Both the position numbers and the translations under genes were made by a program. From JBBECJ01 sp963763325 (GTDB taxonomy: Bacteria; Chloroflexota; Chloroflexia; Thermomicrobiales; CFX8), in the NCBI GenBank assembly GCA_963763325.1, contig CAVXOL010000018.1, positions 248,001-312,000 of the forward strand: DNA of 64,000 nt, written 5' to 3'. Below, piece after piece: positions 44,079 through 54,344 of this stretch (position 1 is the stretch's first letter; every line of letters starts with the position of its first letter). Below the pieces are notes generated by a model that did no database searches, was not told the origin of the DNA, and was given only the letters and a program-made list of their open reading frames with translations.

Positions 44079-44276
44079 GTGATACCCCCGTTCAACGCCG
44101 ATGACCTATCCAACCCGATCCGTCACCTCATCTGGAGCACGGCATCGAGCCATCGACGGTTATGAGGCCGGGTTGTTATCGAACCGGCGGGAGTATATCA
44201 TCGAACGTGGCGAGGGACGTGGGCTTTAGACAGTAATTGCGCAGCAACATGCCTGCGCGAAAGGGGTCGACGAATA

Positions 44277-45110
44277 GTGACAACCGGCGCGATCGTGACC
44301 CGTTTTGTAGATAAGTTGCGCTCAGCTCAGGAAGCCAACCGATCACTGCTGTGTGTCGGCCTCGATCCTGACCCCGCGCGCTTTCCCGATGCGGTTGGCA
44401 AATCGCCCGAGTCGATCGTCGCCTTCAACCGCGCCATCATTGACGCCACGTCCGACCTTGCCTGCTGTTACAAGCCTAACCTCGGCTTCTACCTCTCCTA
44501 TGGCGCGCTCGGCGTCGAATCGCTTGCCCAGGTTCGACGCGATATACCGGCTCACATCCCGGTCCTGCTCGACGCCAAATTCGGCGATATGGACATCACC
44601 AGCGTCGGCTATGCCCGCGCCGCATTTGAGACATGGAACTTCGATGCTCTGACAGTCAACCCATTCCTCGGGCACGATGCGCTGATGCCGTTCCTCTCCT
44701 ACCAGGATCGCGGCATCTTCATTCTCGCCAAGACCTCCAACCCCGGCAGTGGCCTCCTCCAGGATCGCCGCCTCGATGACGACACGACGGTCACGATGGC
44801 CGTCGTCAATCACGCCAACCAATGGAACACCGCCGGCAACGTCGGCCTCGTCGTTGGCGCGACCTACCCTGCCCAGATGGCCGAAATCCGTGCCGCTGCG
44901 CCCGACCTCCCGATCCTCGTTCCCGGCGTCGGAGCCCAGGGTGGGGACCTCGAAGCTGCCGTCCGGGCCGGCCTCGACGCCAACGGCGCCGGAATCATCG
45001 TCAGCACCAGCCGCGCCATCTGCTACGCGTCATCTGGCTCCGACTACCAGGACGCCGCCCGTGCCACTGCCCTCGCCCTTCGCGATCAGATCGAAGCCGC
45101 CCGCGCCTGA
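44277..45110 (+). CDS. pyrF: Orotidine 5'-phosphate decarboxylase, type 2
   Basis: 277 residues of the longer subfamily 2 enzyme, last step of UMP synthesis. Motifs: LLCVGLDPDPARFPDAVG, ACCYKPNLGFYLSYG, catalytic DAKFGDMDITSVGYARAAFE, LTVNPFLGHDAL, LAKTSNPGSG and VGATYPAQMAEIRAAAPDLP. The GTG at 44277 has AAAGGGG 10 nt upstream. No other pyr gene is adjacent. The next 100 bp carry one arm of the GCAGCGAAGGA repeat. Confidence 0.95.
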   Translation: MTTGAIVTRFVDKLRSAQEANRSLLCVGLDPDPARFPDAVGKSPESIVAFNRAIIDATSDLACCYKPNLGFYLSYGALGVESLAQVRRDIPAHIPVLLDAKFGDMDITSVGYARAAFETWNFDALTVNPFLGHDALMPFLSYQDRGIFILAKTSNPGSGLLQDRRLDDDTTVTMAVVNHANQWNTAGNVGLVVGATYPAQMAEIRAAAPDLPILVPGVGAQGGDLEAAVRAGLDANGAGIIVSTSRAICYASSGSDYQDAARATALALRDQIEAARA

Positions 45111-45188
45111 CCACGCGCACGCGTCCACGATCGAAGCAGAAGGCTGACTCGGGCATTCACTGTCGCCGAGGACATGAGCACGTGCCCA

Positions 45189-45217
45189 GTCATCCCGAGC
45201 CGCAGCGAAGGATCGCT
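45189..45217. repeat. Single arm of the GCAGCGAAGGA repeat
   Basis: GTCATCCCGAGCCGC then AGCGAAGGATCGCTTA matches 52093-52126 at nearly every base. No complementary arm was found nearby. It overlaps the end of the small membrane ORF on the other strand. Confidence 0.7.
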
Positions 45218-45355
45218 TAACCTCGAAGAGACAAATGGTATCTCGCGGGCGATCGGTAGTACCGCCTCCGCAGCCACCATCCAACGATCAACAGCACGAT
45301 ATTGACCCCCAACAGCGCCAGCCAGACCGTCCCGCCAGCCGCCCATCAGTTCCAT
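45217..45355 (-). CDS. Small single-pass membrane protein (one frameshift)
   Basis: Reads MELMGGWR, then after a net +1 shift at a GGG run (about 45332) TVWLALLGVNIVLLIVGWWL followed by RRRYYRSPARYHLSLRG, about 45 residues: one membrane helix with a basic C-terminal side (positive-inside, N-out). It lies 30 bp after the SRPBCC gene on the same strand, so it could be the last gene of that operon. Length 139 bp fits exactly one extra base. Low-confidence gene; no family known. Confidence 0.4.
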
Positions 45356-45384
45356 CACGCTGCTCTTAATCTCGTCCCAATATG

Positions 45385-45789
45385 TCAACCGACGGCCGCC
45401 ACCAACCTCGGCAAGAAGTGGTCCCACCCTTCACCGTGTGATCGCGCTTCGTCCCCCGACAGCCCGCGATGCACCAACCGCAGCAGCGTGCCCTCTCCAT
45501 CCGGGGTCAGCGTGATCTCGACCGTGCTCGCTCCCGGTGGTGTGGCTGCCCCAGCGTCCTCCCAGCCCCATGTCAGCACCACCCGCTCGTTCTCGACCAC
45601 TTCGACAAATTCGCCACGCGCCATGTGCTCGCCGTGATAGTCCAGCCGAAACAGCCCACCCGGCTGCGCAGCGAGCTCCGCCTTCGATCCCATCCATGCA
45701 ACCAGCTTGTCCGGATCGACGAGATACCTGAAGACGGTTTCCGGCCGTGCCGCGATCCGCACTTCCCGCTCAACCACGATCTCCGCCAT
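45385..45789 (-). CDS. SRPBCC (AHSA1-like) domain protein
   Basis: 134 residues. Family marks: IVVEREVRIAARPETVFRYL, DPDKLVAWMG, RLDYHGEHMARGEFVEVVEN, RVVLTWGWE, STVEITLTPDGEGTLLRLVH and GWDHFLPRLVAAVG, a standard ATPase-activator/START-like fold with a ligand pocket. Genes of this family are often paired with ArsR regulators, as here. I prefer ATG 45789 (AGGTT upstream) over ATG 45819. Cytoplasmic; ligand unknown. Confidence 0.9.
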   Translation of the reverse strand: MAEIVVEREVRIAARPETVFRYLVDPDKLVAWMGSKAELAAQPGGLFRLDYHGEHMARGEFVEVVENERVVLTWGWEDAGAATPPGASTVEITLTPDGEGTLLRLVHRGLSGDEARSHGEGWDHFLPRLVAAVG

Positions 45790-45822
45790 AACCTGCGTCC
45801 CTTCGATATCCATCGTCACAGA

Positions 45823-46179
45823 TCACGCACTTCCAGCCACGAACGCGATCGATTCTTCAAGCAACGGCTGGTCGCTGCGCAGCTCGTTTGGGTCGTCCCG
45901 CGCGATGTACACCCACTCCTTCATCACCCGCCCGCCGGGCGCGTGTGGTCGCATCGCGTCGTCCGCTGCCTGTAGCTCCGCTACCCGCTTGACTGGCAGC
46001 TTGAGTCCAATCCCCTGGTCAATGCAGCAGACGAACATCTTCTTCCCAGTGAAGTAGCCGGGCAGCCCGAACATCTTCCCGCGCCGAACATCACCTCGGT
46101 CGGACAGCATCTCATCCAGGACGTCAAGAACGTCGTCACGGTAGCCCGGCATCTTGAACGTCGCCTTGCCCTTGGTCAT
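45823..46179 (-). CDS. TfoX N-terminal-domain protein
   Basis: About 118 residues, single TfoX_N domain: MFGLPGYFTGKKMFVCCIDQ, GIGLKLPVKRVAELQAAD, RPHAPGGRVMKEWVYI. Stand-alone TfoX_N proteins are common next to ArsR/AHSA1 genes and have no agreed function; the name does not imply competence here. The start region overlaps the arsR 3' end by 44-53 bp. ATG 46179 has GGAG at a good distance; ATG 46188 is also possible. Confidence 0.85.
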   Translation of the reverse strand: MTKGKATFKMPGYRDDVLDVLDEMLSDRGDVRRGKMFGLPGYFTGKKMFVCCIDQGIGLKLPVKRVAELQAADDAMRPHAPGGRVMKEWVYIARDDPNELRSDQPLLEESIAFVAGSA

Positions 46180-46489
46180 CGACCGCATCTCCTCTCTCTT
46201 CTGCCTCGGCCAACGCCTTGATCCGCGCCAGCCGGTCGTCCCACAACCACGCCAACTCCGACTTCAGCTGGGCCAGCCCATCCGGACTCGCCCGGTAGTA
46301 ACGATGTGTCCCTTCTCGCCGTTCGACGATCAGGCCAGCGTCCCTCAGCACCCGCAAGTGCTGCGAGATCGCGGGCCGTGTCACAGCGAAATGCGCAGCG
46401 ATCTCCCCGGCCGGCATCTCTCGCATCCGCACCAGCCAGAGAATCTCCCGCCGTCTCGGCTCAGCAATCGCCCGTAACGCATCGTCCAT
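46136..46489 (-). CDS. ArsR-family transcriptional regulator
   Basis: 117 residues with a winged helix: LRAIAEPRRREILWLVRMRE, MPAGEIAAHFAVTRPAISQH (recognition helix) and LRVLRDAGLIVERREGTHRY. No metal-binding CxC motif, so this is the SRPBCC/AHSA1-linked branch of ArsR rather than a metal sensor. First gene of the ArsR-TfoX-SRPBCC operon. A perfect 10-bp inverted repeat abuts the start codon and is the likely autoregulatory operator. The ORF overlaps the TfoX gene. Confidence 0.92.
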   Translation of the reverse strand: MDDALRAIAEPRRREILWLVRMREMPAGEIAAHFAVTRPAISQHLRVLRDAGLIVERREGTHRYYRASPDGLAQLKSELAWLWDDRLARIKALAEAEERGDAVDDQGQGDVQDAGLP

Positions 46490-46521
46490 CCATCTATGTT
46501 AGCAACGGCTTACATAGATGG
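46490..46521. promoter_or_regulatory. Probable ArsR operator
   Basis: CCATCTATGT (46490-46499) and ACATAGATGG (46512-46521) form a perfect inverted repeat with a 12-bp spacer, directly before the arsR start codon. Placement and symmetry fit a dimeric winged-helix repressor acting on its own operon. Confidence 0.75.
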
Positions 46522-46619
46522 CAACGTCTGAGCGCCATCCGCCGGTGGATGCGCGATGACTCCGATCCGGCGACCCGTCTGGGCATGACACCAGGAGTCA
46601 TGCAGGACTCCTACGTCGG

Positions 46620-46856
46620 GAGATAGGAGAAATGTCTGATAGGGAATGATAGATGAATAGTTCACATGAAACGAAATACCATTGTAATGGCAATGCATAA
46701 TGCTATATGCAGTTGAGATGCGTTTCACTCACATGTATGATCGGTACTAGAGTGTATATGCCATTAGTACTGGGACTTTCAGGTTGTACAACGTTGATAC
46801 GTACAACGAGCCGGTGCTTCTATGTCGTGCAGGCAGAGAGGATCAGGAGTTTGTGA
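46620..46856 (+). promoter_or_regulatory. AT-rich promoter region of cohesin-domain gene
   Basis: Much more AT-rich than its surroundings. It contains CCATTGTAATGG near 46679 and GTTGTAC/GTACAAC (46783-46789, 46801-46807), which look like operators, then CAGGAGTTTGTGA as SD for the gene at 46857. No protein gene is visible in the region. Confidence 0.55.
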
Positions 46857-47432
46857 ATGGTTAGCATGAGACGAGCAAACAGTAACCGACTGTTGCGGTT
46901 TGGAATAACACTGCTCATTATCATCGTCGCGCTTCTCTCCGGTTTCTGGCGCCTGTCCGACATCTCCGCCGAAGGCCCGATCCTCGACGTCTCCGCTCCG
47001 GCACAGGTCGAGGTCGGCCAGCCGATCGAGTTGACGCTGGTTGTCCGCAACGCGTCCGGCATTGGCGGCTACCAGTCCCGCCTGCTGTTCGATACGTCCC
47101 GCGCTCACCTCTCGGGCGTCGATCACAGCGCCAATGAGCTCGCCGCGATCGGCCGTTTCGTCCAGACACTCGGCCCGAACGAGTACGACGGCGGCGTCTC
47201 CTTCGGTCTCTACTCCTGCCCGGTTGACGAATGCGGTGCGACCGGCAAGCCCGTCGATCGTGGCGCCGATGGCGAGCTCAACCTTGTCACAGTCCGCGTC
47301 ACACCTGATCAACCCGGGCCGTTCTCCCTTGAGCTCTCTGATCTTCGCTTCTCAGATGCCTCAGGGACCGAAGTCTCCGTCGAGACCTCCACACTCGTCG
47401 TTGTCGTCGACGTCGTCGTGGGACAGGAGTAA
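46857..47432 (+). CDS. Secreted cohesin-like domain protein
   Basis: 191 residues. N-terminal membrane segment/signal (RFGITLLIIIVALLSGFW), then one cohesin-like beta-sandwich: LDVSAPAQVEVGQPIELTLV, NASGIGGYQSRLLFDTSRAHL, DGGVSFGLYSCPVDECG, GELNLVTVRVTPDQPGPFSL and SDLRFSDASGTEVSVE. Cohesins bind dockerins; here the next gene, 6 bp downstream, carries a dockerin-like module. No LPxTG motif, so it is either anchored by its N-terminal helix or released. The call is by fold pattern and context. Confidence 0.7.
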   Translation: MVSMRRANSNRLLRFGITLLIIIVALLSGFWRLSDISAEGPILDVSAPAQVEVGQPIELTLVVRNASGIGGYQSRLLFDTSRAHLSGVDHSANELAAIGRFVQTLGPNEYDGGVSFGLYSCPVDECGATGKPVDRGADGELNLVTVRVTPDQPGPFSLELSDLRFSDASGTEVSVETSTLVVVVDVVVGQE

Positions 47433-47438
47433 GTGACC

Positions 47439-50400
47439 ATGACTGCTTCCGACAGTTCTCCAAACCACTCCCGCCTGCTGCGGCTGGTTATCGTTGCGAT
47501 CGTCATCGTGACATCGCTTGGCCTCCAGGGACTTCCAGCCTCCGCCGATACCGGGTCGCTCCAACCATTCTCGGCCGATCCACGCTTTGACCTTTCCGGA
47601 GACGGCCGCGTCACCTACGCCGACGTCATGGAAGTCGTCATGTCCTGGACCACGCTCGACGAGCAGAATCGTTCCTGCGCCACGGCGTTGCCGAATCCTG
47701 AGCACGACCTGGACGGAGACGGCTGCGTCACGATCCTTGACGTTCAGACCATCTCTTCTCGTATCGGCGGCATCACCAACACCGCCCGCGCCAGCGCCTT
47801 CGAAGACGCCAGCGAGGCGGCTGTCGGCGATCCTCTGACGATGACCGTCAATTCGACCGGCGATACCGATGATTCCAGTCCCGGCGATGGCGAGTGTCGG
47901 ACCGGCGGAAACGTCTGCACATTGCGCGCGGCCATCATGGAAGCCAACGCGCGACCCGGCCCGGAGAACATCCACTTCAACATCTCCGGTAGCGGCGTCC
48001 GCGAGATTCGCCTGTATTCTGACCTCCCGACCATCTCCGACGAGACTGGCGGCGTCGTCGTCGACGGCTTCACCCAGCCCGGATCCCAGCCAAACACCAA
48101 CGCGATCTCGCAGGGCAGCAACGCTGTCATTCGCATCCAGATCGTCGGTAGCAACAACAGCGGCCCAATTGGCTTCAGCATCAGTTCGCCGAACAACGTC
48201 ATTCGTGGCGTAGCGATGTACAACATGTTCCGCAAGGTCTGGATCGTCGGTGGCCACGCTGACAACAACGTCATCAGCGGTTCCTACATCGGCATCACTG
48301 CTGCCGGAACCGGTGGCGCCACCTCGTCATACGGCGGCTCGTTCGGCATCACTATCAGCTACGCAGGTTCGTACAACCGCATCGGCGGTGCCAACCCGGC
48401 CGACCGGATGGTGATTTCCGGCAACGCCGACGATGGCATCGACATGGATAGCCTCGGCACCGAGCACAACGTCATCTACGGTTGCATCGTCGGACTCTCG
48501 CCGAACGGCAGCGCCCGCATCCGCAACCGCAGCGACGGCATCGACATCAACCACGGCACCTCGTACACCATCATCGGCGGCCTCGGCCCCGGCGAAGCCA
48601 ATGTCATCTCCGGCAACGCCAGCGAGGGGATCGAGATCTCGCACGAGGCGACCACGTCGCACAACTCCGTCATCGGCAACTTCGTCGGCACCAACCTGAC
48701 CGGCACCGGCGGCTCGTCGTCGATCCACCGCAACCCCGGCTTCGGCGTCTCGCTCGAAGACCGCTCGTCCTACAACATCGTCGGCCCCGGCAACGTCATC
48801 GCCAACAATGGCCGCGGCGGCATGGAGGCCTACGGCCCGGGTAGCACCGGCAACGTCATCTTCGGCAACAAGATCGGCGTCAACGTCAACGGCGACCCGC
48901 TGCCGAACATTGGCTGGGGCATCCGCCTGCGCTACCACGCCTCGAACGTCACGATCGGTCCCGACAACGTCATCGCCCACAACACCAGCCACGGCATCCT
49001 CATCAACGACGGTAACAACGAGTTCAACACCATCACGCGCAACTCGATCTACAGTAACGGCGCCCTCGGCATCGACATCGATCCGATCGGCGTCAACCAG
49101 AACGACCAATACAGCCACGATGGCGCCAATGGCCGGCAGAACTTCCCCATCATTACCGGCGCCAGCACTTCCGAGGTGCGTGGTACCGCCTGCCCCGGCT
49201 GTGTCGTCGAGATCTTCGTGGCCGACTCACCAGCCGGCTCGTACGGCGAAGGCAAGACCTTCCTGACATCGACGACCGCCTCGCCAACCGGCGTCTTCTC
49301 GGTCGCGCTCAGCGGCGTCAGTTCAGGCCAGGTCATCACCTCGACCGCGACTGCGCCCGACCGCAACACCTCCGAGTTCTCCCGCAACGTCGCGCTGTCC
49401 GCCTCGGCAACGCCCCAGGTGCCGGGCACCATCCAGGCCGAGGACTACGCCAACGCCCACGACTCGTCGCCCGGCAACACCGGCGGCATCTACCGCGCCG
49501 GAGACGTTGACATCGAAAATTGCAACGATCCAGCCTCCGGCTCACCCTGCTACAACGTCGGCTGGACCGACACCGGCGAGTGGCTCGAATACAACGTCTC
49601 CGTCCAGAACAGCGGCTGGTACGCCTTCACTGCACGGACTGCCGCAGCCAACAACAACCGCGCCTTCCGAATCGAGGTTGACGGACAGAACGCGACTGGT
49701 ACGGTCATCGTTCCCAACAGCGGCGGCTACCAGAGCTGGACGGATCTTCAGATCCCGGCAATCCAGCTCTCATCCGGCAGATCACACCATCCGAATCGTC
49801 ATCGAAAACGGCGGCTTCAACTTCAACTTCCTGACATCGGCGACAACCACAGCACCGGTCAACACGCCGCCGACCGCCTCGATTGCCAGCCCGGCCAACG
49901 GTGCGACCGTGTCCGGCAATGTCGTCGTGGCCGTCACAGCCAGCGACAATCAAACCCCGGTCGCCTCGCTTGATGTTGATGTCTCAATCGACGGCGGAGC
50001 CTGGCAGGATGCCACCTGGTCCGCAGCCAACAACCGCTTCGAGTGGACCTGGAATGCGACCGGCGCACTGGCAGGCCAGCACACGATCGCTGCCCGAGCC
50101 ACCGACGCCCAGTCGCAGACCGGAACGGCCACCCCGGTGACCGTCACGATCGAATCCACCAGTCCTCCACCCACCCCTGGCCGGATCGAGGCCGAGGACT
50201 ACACCAGCGCCAACGACTCCACCCCCGGTAACACCGGTGGCGGCTACCGCGCTGGCGATGTCGATATCGAAGGCTGTTCCGACGCAGCCTCCGGCTCGCC
50301 CTGCTTCAACATCGGCTGGTCGGCAGCCGGCGAATGGCTCGGCTTCGACCTCGACATCCCGACCGCTGGCTTCTATACCTTCACGATCCGCTACGCCACG

Positions 50401-51075
50401 CCATCCAATGGCCGCTTCGTCGATCTCCTGCTGAACGATGCCCCAATCGGCGGCCCGGTCCAGCTACCCGTCACTGGCGGCTACCAGGCCTGGAACAGCG
50501 CGACATCTGCGCCGGTCGAGCTGCCGGCCGGTAACCACACCCTCAAGCTGGTCCTGAGCGGCACGAACATTAACCTCAACTTCATTGAGTTCGCCGCGAC
50601 CGACGCTCCGCCGCCGCCACCGCCACCGACCATGCCTGAGCTGCCTGGCAAGCTGGAGGTTGAGGACTACACCAGCGCCCACGACCTGACCAGTGGCAAC
50701 ACCGGCAACCTCTACCGCTCCGACGACGTTGACATCCAGTTCTGTTCAGACGCAGCCTCCAGCAACCCGTGCTACAACGTCGGCTGGACCGAAATGAATG
50801 AGTGGCTTGCCTGGGATGTCAACGTCCCTACCGCCGGCAATTACATCGTCACGGTTCGCTACGCTGCTGCGACCTCGTCGCCGCGCAAAGTCCGGATCGA
50901 GATCGACGGCGTCAACGCCACCGGCACGATCCTGCTGCAACCAACCGGCGGCTACCAGGTCTGGGGTGACGCAGCCTCGATCCCGGTCGCCATCCCAGCC
51001 GGCCAGCACTCCATCAAGCTCGTCTTCGAGAACGGCGGCCCCAACATCAACTACATCACCGTCACCGCTTCATAA
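47439..51075 (+). CDS. Secreted dockerin / beta-helix / CBM6 protein (one frameshift)
   Basis: About 1211 residues after correcting a net +1 shift near 49772. Order: signal peptide (LLRLVIVAIVIVTSLGLQGL), a dockerin-type pair of Ca-binding loops (DLSGDGRVTYADVMEVV and DLDGDGCVTILDVQTISSRI, about 46-115), then a right-handed beta-helix of Asn/Gly-rich turns (NNVISGSYIG, NVISGNASEGIEISH, NVIANNGRGGM; about 130-560). Next come a beta domain, CBM6-like module 1 (IQAEDYANAHDSSPGNTGG), an Ig-like domain (NTPPTASIASPANGATVSG), CBM6 module 2 (RIEAEDYTSANDSTPGNTGG) and module 3 (KLEVEDYTSAHDLTSGNTGN). Probably a polysaccharide-active or adhesive surface protein, co-transcribed with the cohesin-like gene. 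Confidence 0.85.
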
Positions 51076-51248
51076 CATCCCACCCCAACCCCAACCCCGT
51101 GACGAGCCGGCCTTCGGGCCGGTTCGTTGCTTCTCTGAAAGCCCGAGCACTCACCCATCTCTTCCACGCGTGTTGAACCTCTGGTATCGTACGGCGCGAG
51201 TAATCGCGCCCTGATTGGCCCCGGCCGGCGGGGGTAGGGAGGACGCCA

Positions 51249-52019
51249 ATGTCCGCACCCGACGACAGGTCCGGCCAGTTCGGACACGAAGGCGAAGAAG
51301 ACCTCTTCGACGATATCCGCGAATTCCTGACCGAGCAGTCTTCCGACCGCATCTTTGAAGACCTCGCCCAGGCCTTTGGCCTCGCCAAGAACTTTGTCGA
51401 TCGCGAGTTGCGCGGAATCGACGAGTTCGGTCGGATGCTCCGTGCCCTCGAACGCCTCGTAGACGAGATCTTCGAAGGCGAATTCAAGGGCGAACAGCGC
51501 GAGAAGATCGCCGAGGGACTCTACCTGTACGGCCTCGCCCACTACTCCCTCATGCAGCAGATCGTCGGCTCCGGCCACGGCTCAGAAGGCAGCGAAGATG
51601 ACGACGAACCGGTCAAGCCGCTAGTCATCTACGATCTCTGGTTCCCCGGCGATGTCGCGATCGAGCGCGCCGACGACGGCCTCTACATGCACATCAGCGA
51701 CGGTCGGATCGACGTCTCGGTCTATCTCGGCATGACACCCAACGAGCGCAGTGCCCTCGTCGACCTCGTCGATCACTGGGGCTATGCCGCATCCAACACC
51801 GGCCCGATCGAACGCGAGGCAGAACCACCCGGCACCGTCCCGATGCTCACGATCGAGCTCGACTACTCCGGCTCGGAGCTCGTCGACGCCCACGACCACG
51901 TCGACGTCCTCTTCTTCGACGACGAAGGCGAGCCAATCGTCCGCATGCACGCCCGCGCCAGCGACCTGCGCGCCATCGTCGACGAAATGCAAGCCGCCGA
52001 ACGCGATGATTCGCTCTAA
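51249..52019 (+). CDS. Hypothetical acidic protein
   Basis: 256 residues, strongly acidic, no signal peptide. N-terminal helical part (RSGQFGHEGEEDLFDDIREF, RIFEDLAQAFGLAKNFVDRE) and a C-terminal beta-rich part (LVIYDLWFPGDVAIERADDG, ISVYLGMTP-like DVSVYLGMTPNERSALVDLV, VLFFDDEGEPIVRMHARASD). I do not recognise a family. ATG 51249 has GGGAGGACGCC upstream. It stands alone between the CBM6 protein and a repeat; a GCAGCGAAGGA element follows. Confidence 0.7.
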   Translation: MSAPDDRSGQFGHEGEEDLFDDIREFLTEQSSDRIFEDLAQAFGLAKNFVDRELRGIDEFGRMLRALERLVDEIFEGEFKGEQREKIAEGLYLYGLAHYSLMQQIVGSGHGSEGSEDDDEPVKPLVIYDLWFPGDVAIERADDGLYMHISDGRIDVSVYLGMTPNERSALVDLVDHWGYAASNTGPIEREAEPPGTVPMLTIELDYSGSELVDAHDHVDVLFFDDEGEPIVRMHARASDLRAIVDEMQAAERDDSL

Positions 52020-52092
52020 TGTCCGGACTATCGATCGTGAAACTGGACGATTTCGTCAACGACGTATCTCGCTTGAAAAGGACCGCATCCTT

Positions 52093-52235
52093 TGCCCTGT
52101 CATCCTGAGCCGCAGCGAAGGATCGCTTAACGTGTGCGATCCACGCAGCGGGTCCAATCGGTGCGTACTGTCACCCGTTGAACACGCACTGATCAACGCA
52201 GGCGATCACTTCGCTGCGGCTCAGGATGACGGGCA
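52093..52235. repeat. Inverted repeat of the GCAGCGAAGGA family
   Basis: Arms 52093-52126 and 52202-52235 are nearly complementary over 34 bp (core CATCCTGAGCCGCAGCGAAG), with a spacer of about 75 bp. Same sequence family as 25121-25215 and 45189. Confidence 0.85.
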
Positions 52236-52292
52236 AAAGAGTGCGGTCCTCGTCAGAGTAGTCTCGAACCGTATGTAAGGAGAACCGCCCCG

Positions 52293-54178
52293 ATGACCCG
52301 CCGCTACACCCTCGAAATGGCCGTCGACCTCCGCGTCCCCTCCCACCTGCGCCTCTCTCCTGACAACCAGCACGTCGCCTTCTGCGTCGCTCCAATCGGC
52401 CACCGCGAGAAGGACCTGACCAGTGCCATCCATGTCGCAGCCGCCGACGGTTCGACCCCGTCCCGTCCGGTCACCGGCTCCGAGCACAACAACACGATGC
52501 CGCGTTGGTCTCCCGATTCGGCCTCGCTCGCCTTCCTCTCAGACCGGGCCAAGCGTGGCGAACAGCAACTCCACGTCATCCCCGCCACCGGAGGCGAGCC
52601 ACTCCGGCTCACCAACCTGCAGGGCGGCGTCGACCAGCCATCCTGGCACCCTGACGGCCGCACGCTCGCCTTCACCGCCCGCCGCAAAGCCCTCGCTGGT
52701 GAGAAGGAGCCTGAATCCGACATCCGAGTCGCCAGCGAGCGCTGGAAGCCGAAGGCCATCGCCACGATCGCGGCCACCGGTGGCGCACCCGTCGTCATTG
52801 GCCCCGCCGAGGGCCACGTCTGGGCGTTCGACTATTCGCCGGATGGATCACGAATCGCCGCCGTCGTCTCCGAGACCGAGAACCTGGCTATCGCCTTCTC
52901 GACCACCCGCCTGATCGTTCTCGATGCCGATGGCGACAACGAACGCGACCTCATGCAGCTTGCGGGCGTCCCGGGTCAAGTCAGCTGGTCCAGCGACGGA
53001 CGCCAGGTCGCGGTCGTTGGTAGCCCGCAGGCCAACAAGGACTACACCCACGTCTTCGTCGTCGATGTCGAATCCGGCGCCGTCACTACCCTCGACGAAC
53101 GCGGCATGACCCCGAATTGGGCCTCCTTCGCCGGCGACGACCTCCTCGTTCACAGCGTTGAGATCCAGAACGCGCGCATCGACCGCACTGACCCGCGCGG
53201 CGCCGAATGGGACCAGCTCGACCTCGGCCCCGACGCCGCCAGCTGGCTGGATCGACCAGCGCGTCACCATCCACAACACCGACGAGAGCGGTCGCAGTCG
53301 GCATCGCCCAGCCCCATCGCCCCGCCGATGTCTACGTCGCCCAGATCGGCGAACCGGCCGTCCGCATCACCGACCTCAACCCGCAACTCGCCGGACTCCC
53401 AATGGCCGAGATGGAGCACGTCACCTGGACAGCAAGCGACGGGCTGGAAAACCACGGCTGGCTGCTCCTGCCACCCGACGCCGTTCCCAACACCCGTCTG
53501 CCACTCATTACCGAAGTCCACGGCGGCCCATCCGCCCAGTGGGGCAATTGGTTCTACGGCACCTGGCACGACTGGGCCCAGATTCTCGCCAACGAAGGCT
53601 ACGCCGTCTTCCTGCCCAACCCGCGCGGCAGCACCGGCCGCGGCGGCGCCCACACCGGCGCCAACAAGTACGACTTCGGCGGCGGCGACTTCGACGACAT
53701 CATGACCGGCATCGACATGCTCATCGAGCGTGGCGTCGCCGACCCCGACCGCCTCGGCATCTGCGGCTGGTCCTTCGGCGGCTTCATGACCACCTGGGCC
53801 GTCGGCCACACCGACCGCTTCAAAGCCGCCTTCGCCGGCGCATCCCCAACCAACTGGGTCTCCAAGATCGGCACGACCGACATCCGCCCCGCCAACGAGT
53901 GGAACCTCGGCTCCGTCAACGACGAACCCGACCGCCCCTGGGAGCGCTCGCCCATCCGTTACGTCAAGAACGTCAAGACGCCAACACTCCTTGTCCAGGG
54001 TGGCGCAGACGTCCGCGTCCCACCCACCCAATCCTGGGAGTTCTACAACGCCCTCGTTGCCCTCGGCGTCGACACCGACCTCGTCGTCTATCCCCGCCAG
54101 GGCCACTCATTCCACGAACGCGCCCACATGCTAGACCTCCTCCAACGCCTCACCGGCTGGTTCGCCAAGTATCTGTAG
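52293..54178 (+). CDS. S9 family peptidase (two frameshifts)
   Basis: 627 residues after correcting two net +1 shifts near 53245 and 53285. The N-terminal propeller has MPRWSPDSASLAFLSDRAKR, QPSWHPDGRTLAFTARRKA, WSSDGRQVAVVGSP. The C-terminal hydrolase has GGPSAQWGNWFYGTWHDWAQ, the nucleophile in GICGWSFGGFMTTW, Asp in LLVQGGADVRVPP and His in YPRQGHSFHERAH. This is a diverged paralogue of the S9 peptidase at 10.7-12.7 kb; the elbow here is GWSFGG rather than GGSYGG. ATG 52293 has AAGGAGAACC upstream. Shifts lie in a 45-bp stretch between propeller and hydrolase. Confidence 0.9.
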
Positions 54179-54344
54179 CGCGTGACAAGTGATTCGGGGT
54201 CTGTGTAGTGCCGGCCGTTGCTGAGAGTCCCAAACGCGTCGCGCTAGGGGTCAGGGCCGCGGCACGAGACTGGATCGCCAACGTTCACGGGTGATCGGCC
54301 TCAATCGGACGTATCATCCGCATGTCGAAATTCGGAGGAAGCTC

